Shown one piece after another: positions 58,620 to 64,000 of a DNA stretch of 64,000 nucleotides. Position 1 is the first letter of the stretch; each line of letters starts with the position of its first letter. Under the pieces are notes generated by a model. It saw only the letters and a list, made by a program, of their open reading frames with translations, was not told where the DNA came from and made no database searches. Both the position numbers and the translations under genes were made by a program. This stretch comes from Chloranthus sessilifolius (Eukaryota > Streptophyta > Magnoliopsida > Chloranthales > Chloranthaceae), in assembly GCA_021018995.1 (NCBI GenBank), contig CM037595.1, positions 78,679,159 to 78,743,158 on the forward strand, written 5' to 3'.

Positions 58620-61312
58620 ATATTTGGGCTGGGATCTTCTGGAGGTGTCACAGAAGGTCATATTATTATCCTGGCTCAAGTGTCACTTCTTTACCTAGCC
58701 GGTGAACCTTGGGTGCAGGTGGTTGGAGTGATTGAGGTGCAGGGATTAGTGGAGGGATGATATGAGGCGGGGGAGACAAGTTGACCTCTCTTTCTCTCAC
58801 ATTCTCTTCTGGTGGTTGTGCTCTCGTAAAATCCTTACTCCGAGGGAAGGGAGGAGGTGGATAATTAGTTCCTAATTTGAGAATCGGGTAAGTCGATTGT
58901 TGGCTAGACCGACACGAGTCGACATTGATGTGTTTGTGAAGCGAGTGAAGTTGGGGATCAGAGCGTGTGCTTGCACGACACTGTTCCAATGTGGGAGATA
59001 CTGTGTGTAATCCTCCTCCTCTATGAAAGTAGAGACCAGTGTCTCGCACAGGTCGGGGTGTTTTTCTGGCTCACTTTCTTTCGAATTCAGTGAATGCTCG
59101 ATGGTTGTTTCGTTGTCTTGGCTTTGAGTCTTACGGGTGACACTTTCTATCGATGCGGCAACTTGGGTTGCAGCCTGGAGAATGTGATCTCCATATTCAG
59201 ATTTAGAATTGGATGAAAGGAGCGATAATGCTGTTGGTTCAGGATTTGGAGGGGTTGAAGGTTCCGGCGGGTGGCGATGGAGGTATGGTCTCCTGGCCCT
59301 AAAGGAATGGACTCGTATCTGAGTGAACTTTGGATATGGAGGTGGGCTCGATGGGGCGATTCGAGTGATCAGGGCCAAGGGATGTAGGGGTGTGGAAGTT
59401 ATTGCTGGGGTGGTGGAAGCGGCAGAGGGCTGGATGCGGATGATTAAGGTAGAAGGCTGGAAGGAGCGTTGACCAGGGAGATCCACGGTAGTGACCTGGG
59501 CCGGTGTTGCTTGGTTGTGGTTGGGCATAGGGTTGTTTATGATCCCTAAATTCTGTTGGGGTTGGTTATTATTAGGATTGAGATTTCTAAGCGCTTCCCA
59601 ATCAAATTGATTTTGATCGTTCATATCATAGATCACGTCCCGAAGGACCCAACAGTCTTCTAAGTCGTGCCCCGCATATCGATGGAAGGCACAGTATTTA
59701 CTATAGTCTAGATTTGCAGGCCATGGGCAAGGTTTTTCCTGCAAGAATCAGAGGAGATTCTGAATGTTAAGAAGACAGAAAATATTGGGAATCGTATCCG
59801 GTAAAGGGGGATAGTGTTCCCGCTTTGGTTGGTAAGGGCCTCTGGCCGGGTTAAAGTTTAGCAGTGTGGGTGCGTTATTATAATTCGACGCGTGGGCCGG
59901 TCAGTTCTATGTCGTGTTCTAATTCTGATAGGTGTTAGGGTATTGGTTTCTGTTTTGCTATTGGCCTTGACTTTGATTCTAGCCTTGGTTTTGGTTTGCG
60001 TTTCTTTGCTAACTAGCACCTTGATTTTGGTTGGTATATCGTTGTTGGTTTTGGTTATGTCCGAAATTTCACGATTGGAAATTTCCATTATTATAGTTTT
60101 GCCCTTAGTTGATGACAATTTTAACTTGCTCAGTTCCTAAGGCTTTCTTATTATTTTTCGATTTCGATTCGCTAGAAGAGCCCATTCTTGATGTGACTAT
60201 GGATAACGCGAGATCTCCGCCTTTAATGTGTCGCGCTAGTCGAGATGATCGAGAGTGGAGTGCAACGAAGTCAGGGAAATCACTTATGAAGAGTGCGCTC
60301 TTTAACGATTCCCTAGTATTATCAATAATAATATCAATCAAGTCCTCTTTCATTGAAGTATCGGTTCTAGCAGCAAGTTTTCTCCATCTGGCGACAAAGT
60401 TAGTGAATTCTTCATCAAGTCCTTGCTTGGCTGCCATTAGATCACTGAGACTGACTGTCTCTTAGATCAAGTATTTGTATTGGTCTAGAAATTGACCGAC
60501 TAATTGGTCGAAGGTTTCTATCTTACAAAGTGGGAGTCCCACAAACCAATCTAAAGCTTCTCCTTCTAACGAACATTGGAAATAGTGAATGAGAAGTCCT
60601 TGATTATCATGTATGGATCGACAATCATTATAAAAGAGGGCAAAGTGATGGTTTGAATTTCCGGTGCCGTTATATTTAGTAAACTTTAGTGGCTTAAATC
60701 CTATCGGTAAATTAAACTCGATGTCTTAGCAAAATTTGTCGAATCTGAATGAGTGTCCGGGACACTCTCTCTTGGCCATGTACTCATCGAGCATTTTAGG
60801 GAGATCTTTGATTTTAATGGTGCGGTCTTTTGGAGCAAGTCGTGAGCAAACCTTGTCCAGAGGGTCATTGTTGAATAATGTGTGGGCAGGTTATCTCAGT
60901 GAGGTGGCGCGGGCTGATACCGTGCTTGGGGTGGGCGGTGGCCTCTCTTGTCACTCTTGTTCTTCAGAAAATTGTCGTGACCTAATAGTTTCGTATGTGG
61001 CGGCCAACCCTCAAAGCAATTCTTCTGAGTCGTCATCTCCTCTTTGTATTCTTTGGATACTAAGTTCTATGATTTGTTAAGCGGTAAGGGTTTGTCTGAT
61101 GTCACCATCTCTCCCATCATGATTGTTCCCGGTGTATGGGTAGAGAAGGGATTCTCTTGCTCACTAGCCATTTTAATCTCAGGTTATCGTGGGCTAGAAT
61201 TATGAAATGATTCTTCTCCGTACATGGGATTGTCATGATATCCCCATAGTGGTGAGTCTCCTAAACTTGCTCTTCGTATACCAAACATTTCAAGTCTTTG
61301 GCGAAGACTCAT
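58620..61312 (-). pseudogene. T5 gag (broken)
   Basis: Begins MSLRQRLEMFG at 61312, about 95 bases after the PBS. The capsid part (60105-60740) includes GLDEEFTNFVARWRKLAART. A glutamine/asparagine-rich stretch is at about 59890-60100. The zinc-knuckle-like segment KYCAFHRYAGHDLEDCWVLR lies near 59640-59700. A long proline-rich tail (58670-59560) leads to the protease. Several breaks. Confidence 0.85.
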
Positions 61313-61407
61313 ATATATAAAAAAGAATCTAAACGACATGATGGAAAGGAGAAAAATAGGGAAATAGGCTGGAAACTAACGATCTAGAAACAGAGTTTGC
61401 AAAAAAA

Positions 61408-61425
61408 GTCCCATCGTGATCGCCA
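61408..61425 (-). other. Primer-binding site of T5
   Basis: Minus strand TGGCGATCACGATGGGAC, three bases after the LTR end. The implied tRNA 3' end is GTCCCATCGTGATCGCCA. The CCA end and stem-like spacing fit a tRNA; an arginine tRNA is likely but unchecked. Confidence 0.8.
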
Positions 61426-61428
61426 GTC

Positions 61429-62354
61429 TATTGGTGCGCGCTTTTTCTGGGTTCCTCTCAATTCCCGTTGAATCAGTGGCTTCCAATTCTATCCTGGTGG
61501 ACTCTAGCGATGCAACATTTGGAATAATTAAAGTAAAAAAATAAATAATGACAGGGGTTTTCTAAGCGGATTCCTAGTTTATTGCGATCGCCAACTGTAG
61601 ATATTTATCGACGCTGCAACACGTCAATGATCACGCTTAAGAGCAGGTGTGGGTCACTTTTATACTGAATCGTCTGCCTACGAACGTCAGCAACGTTCTG
61701 TTTCTTTAGGTTAGATAATTTAGGTTCCTTTTTATTTCCCTTTGTAGTTATAATTCTGGTCAGTTTAGACTTCCATGATTCTGTTATGAATTTGGTTATA
61801 TAGATTTATTTCAATCCGGTCAGGAGTCCAGTTAATGTTGATTTTCCAATTCTATTAGAAGTCTAATTAATATTAGTTTCCCAATACTACTAGAAGTCCA
61901 ATTAGTTTTAGTCTCCTATTGGTACAAGGAGTGCATGTATAGTAGTTCTGGTGAGACTTTAATTTGTTCAGGCATATCAGGCGTACTAGAATTCTGATTG
62001 AATAAGGTATAATAATTCTATTGAAATTCTAATTGTAGCAGTTATAATAGTCCTGTTAGAATTCTACTTGAAATAAAAGACTAATTTTATCATAATTCTA
62101 ATTTAAGCAAAGGAATTAATGCCAATAAAATCTGATTAAGACGAATAAACTAATTTTTACCAAATCTGATTAAAATAAATAAACTAATTTTATAAAAATC
62201 TCTAATTAAAGCAATGAATTGACTATGCAAAAAAAATCTAATTGAAGCAACGAAATTAATCCCATTAAATTGTAATTGAAGTAAGGAATTAGCCAATTGA
62301 GTTCAGATTTAAAGAGATCAATCAGGCATACTAAGATTTAAGACAATTAATTAC
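61429..62354 (-). repeat. 5' LTR of T5 (part next to the PBS)
   Basis: Matches 39418-40345 at about 95% by eye. The far part of the LTR, with U3 and promoter, lies beyond T6 and outside the window. GCGATCGCCA at 61584-61593 is the reverse of TGGCGATCGC, the PBS-like word in the LTR. Confidence 0.87.
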
Positions 62355-63392
62355 TGTACATATGCTTGGCGCAACTGTTAGTTACACCAAGCATATAAAC
62401 AGTACCTATGGTTTTTTGCTCCGAAAATTGAGATTAGGGTTTGACTTGTTGACCATCTTGATCTTTGGGGAGATTTTTGCTAGTTCTATTACCCCTTTTA
62501 ATGCCTACATGCAACCCTTAAGTGATTTGAAACACTAACCTATCATCCACCATTAAAACCATTCCCACACATCTCCAAGCTCTCAAAATCCTAGGAAACC
62601 TTAGATTAGAGATTACCTAATTGCTAATCCTAATTAGCATCTAAATAGCCTCCTAACCTACCCTTTTCCTATAAATAAATCTCCCCTCCCCTTGGATTAA
62701 AGGTTGGAAAAATTGCTTAAGAGAGAAAGAGCTTAGAGTGAGAAGATCTTTCCCTCTTTAGTGCTATTTTTCACACAAATTCCAGATTTCTCAACTTTCT
62801 TCCAAGCCTTATCCTTCATCAAAAAACCTTAGTTTAGGTAGGTGCTACCCCTTTGCTTTCCTTCTATACCCACTAGCTATCAAGCCCTAGGACCTATTTT
62901 TCATCACACAAGCCATGAAGAGCTCATCAAAGCAAGCCTACGCAAGGCTCTCCAACGATACAACAAGGGATCGAGGGCTCCGGCTCTCCCCTTTCTTCTC
63001 CTATCTCTTTTAGTTCTTCTTCCATCATCACATTTGTGCCGTTATGCCGCCGACTTTTCGGTAGGGACGGAGGGGCACAGATAGGATTTTATGGCCTTTT
63101 GGGCAAGAAGAAGACCTTTGTGTTATTTTCATTTTATTTTTATTTTGGCCATAAGTAGAAACTATATTAAGCGAATTGATCAGGTACCTAACACCTCCCC
63201 TATCGATAACCGAAGCCCCTACCCAAGAACCTTTGGTGTGGACCGGATTCAGAGTCATATTTGTGGCACTTTGGTGCTTATAAAAATAATCTAGGTTTCT
63301 TGGGACACTAAAAGCTCCGGGTGGCGACTCCATATTTTTTATTAGCGAGCGCATCACCGCGACGAGATCATCAAAAATCTCACGTTTGCACA
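62355..63392 (+). repeat. 5' LTR of T6
   Basis: About 1.04 kb, TGTACATATGC...TTTGCACA, with proper TG...CA ends. A perfect 10-base inverted repeat (62360-62369 and 62387-62396) lies at the start. TATAAATA is at 62670-62677, with a pyrimidine-rich stretch after it. Short open pieces inside are not genes. Confidence 0.75.
62660..62700 (+). promoter_or_regulatory. TATA box of the T6 LTR
   Basis: CCTATAAATAAATCTCCCC, a textbook plant TATA at 62670-62677. Transcription start inferred near 62700. Confidence 0.6.
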
Positions 63393-63394
63393 GA

Positions 63395-63412
63395 TGGCGA
63401 CTCTGCTGCGGA
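63395..63412 (+). other. Primer-binding site of T6
   Basis: TGGCGACTCTGCTGCGGA, two bases after the LTR end. Resembles TGGCGACTCTGCTGGGGA, frequent in plant gypsy elements. Confidence 0.8.
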
Positions 63413-64000
63413 GTAGCTTGTAGAGCTTCCCCTTAAACTTGGCCTCTTTATTTTTTATTTTACTAACCTTTTATTGCTATTTTTTATTTTATTTTTACTC
63501 ACCCCTCCGATTAAGTCATTTTACTTACCCCTACTTTTACGTCATTTACGAGCCTTAGCCGATTGGCGGGCCTACTTGCGTATTGTCTTTTAATTTTTTT
63601 TACTTTTTCGTCATTTTAGTGCCTTAGCCGATTGGCGGGACTACTTCCGCATTGTCTTTTAATTTTCTTTAAATTATCGTCATTTAAAGTGCCTTAGCTG
63701 ATTGGCGGGCCTACTTATGCAAACATATCCTAACAGTTGACATCGACCTGTAGTGGCGGCACGGGATCATCACCCCCGATCTTTGGACTTAAAGAAAACT
63801 TTCATAAAAAAAAGGCTTTGAAAAAAAATTAAAATTGAACCGAGATAGAGAACTTAATCAATTTATTTTTACGAGGTAGATTTTTAAAGAGTTGGGTTTA
63901 GGCGCACATACAACCACTCGGGTCTGAGTATGGCGGCAGCCCCTAGTGGTGATGATCTAGAAAAGTCCCAGCCCACCTAATATCTGAGAAGGCGCTTGCG
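63413..64000 (+). other. Leader of T6 with 69-base tandem repeat
   Basis: No ORF. Units starting CGTCATTT at 63540, 63609 and 63678 (the last partial, to about 63720) repeat with a period of 69 bases and share GCCTTAGCCGATTGGCGG. The rest is AT-rich with a GC-richer end. Gag would follow beyond the window. Confidence 0.75.

Larger units (their letters stand above)
39418..62354 (-). mobile_element. T5: Tat-type Ty3/gypsy element with antisense PMD gene
   Basis: This is the most complete element here: 5' LTR (62354-61429), PBS, gag, protease, G-patch, linker, RT, RNase H, second RNase H, integrase, spacer, a multi-exon PMD gene on the opposite strand, a 3' region with a PBS-complementary array, purine tract, and 3' LTR (41836-39418). 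It was inserted in the gag of T4, with left flank ATCAC (39413-39417). The overlapping LTR parts differ by about 5% by eye over 640 bases, giving roughly two million years at usual plant rates. T6 sits in its 5' LTR. Broken in many places. Extra antisense ORFs with PMD similarity are known from Tat elements. Confidence 0.9.
62355..64000 (+). mobile_element. T6: LTR retrotransposon, 5' LTR, PBS and leader (continues past the window)
   Basis: A different family, inserted in the 5' LTR of T5. LTR 62355-63392, PBS 63395-63412, then a long leader with a tandem repeat. The PBS type and long leader suggest a Tat/Ogre-like element, but no coding part is in view. The left flank is ATTAC (62350-62354). 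Confidence 0.72.

Noticed and set aside
61408-61425. tRNA gene fragment
   Set aside because: The tRNA-like 18 bases are the reverse of a primer-binding site next to an LTR end; no other tRNA arms are present.
62842-63084. Possible small host gene near the right edge
   Set aside because: It lies entirely inside the T6 LTR, downstream of its TATA. No intron, domain or coding bias supports it.

Overview
This window looks like a retrotransposon-dense block of a plant nuclear genome, probably pericentromeric or intergenic heterochromatin of an angiosperm with a large repeat fraction. I found no convincing host gene, tRNA, rRNA or CRISPR array. Almost every base can be assigned to LTR retrotransposons inserted into one another. 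The plant call rests on lineage markers: Tat-type Ty3/gypsy elements with a second RNase H, an Athila-like gag, a plant mobile domain (PMD) gene, and an ORF resembling the 'putative plant transposon protein' domain. All elements look old and broken, and they are described here as fossils.

Layout. 1-6502: the 3' internal part and 3' LTR of a plus-strand Tat-type element (T1). 6505-17792: a plus-strand Athila-like element with gag and an extra ORF but no pol (TG1). 17793-29331: a minus-strand Tat element (T2) with integrase, archaeal-type RNase H, RT-RNase H, G-patch, protease, gag, PBS and a 5' LTR carrying a tandem repeat. 29332-30222: an Athila-like gag fragment (D). 30223-35348: the 3' LTR and 3' region of a diverged Tat element (T3, minus). 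35349-39417: LTR and gag of another Tat copy (T4, plus). 39418-62354: the most complete element (T5, minus), with both LTRs, PBS, gag-protease-G-patch-RT-RH-aRH-INT and, between pol and the 3' LTR, a multi-exon PMD gene on the opposite strand. 62355-64000: the 5' LTR, PBS and leader of a different element (T6, plus) inserted in the 5' LTR of T5. The inferred nesting is D <- T3 <- T4 <- T5 <- T6, with T2 also in D and TG1 bordering T2.

Most interesting signals. (1) The long 3' regions of T1, T3 and T5 hold many degenerate copies of a 10-base word. In the sense RNA it reads GTCCCATCGC, the reverse complement of the 3' half of the family's own primer-binding site. (2) The antisense PMD gene of T5 has about ten exons, and every exon whose two ends I can place is a multiple of three bases. 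(3) In both families an internal promoter for the accessory ORF carries the same short CG-rich words as the LTR promoter (GCGC next to AAT in Tat elements; CTACGCGAG-like in TG1). (4) TG1 pairs an Athila-like gag with a plant-transposon-protein ORF and has no pol. Percentages and counts quoted are by eye.
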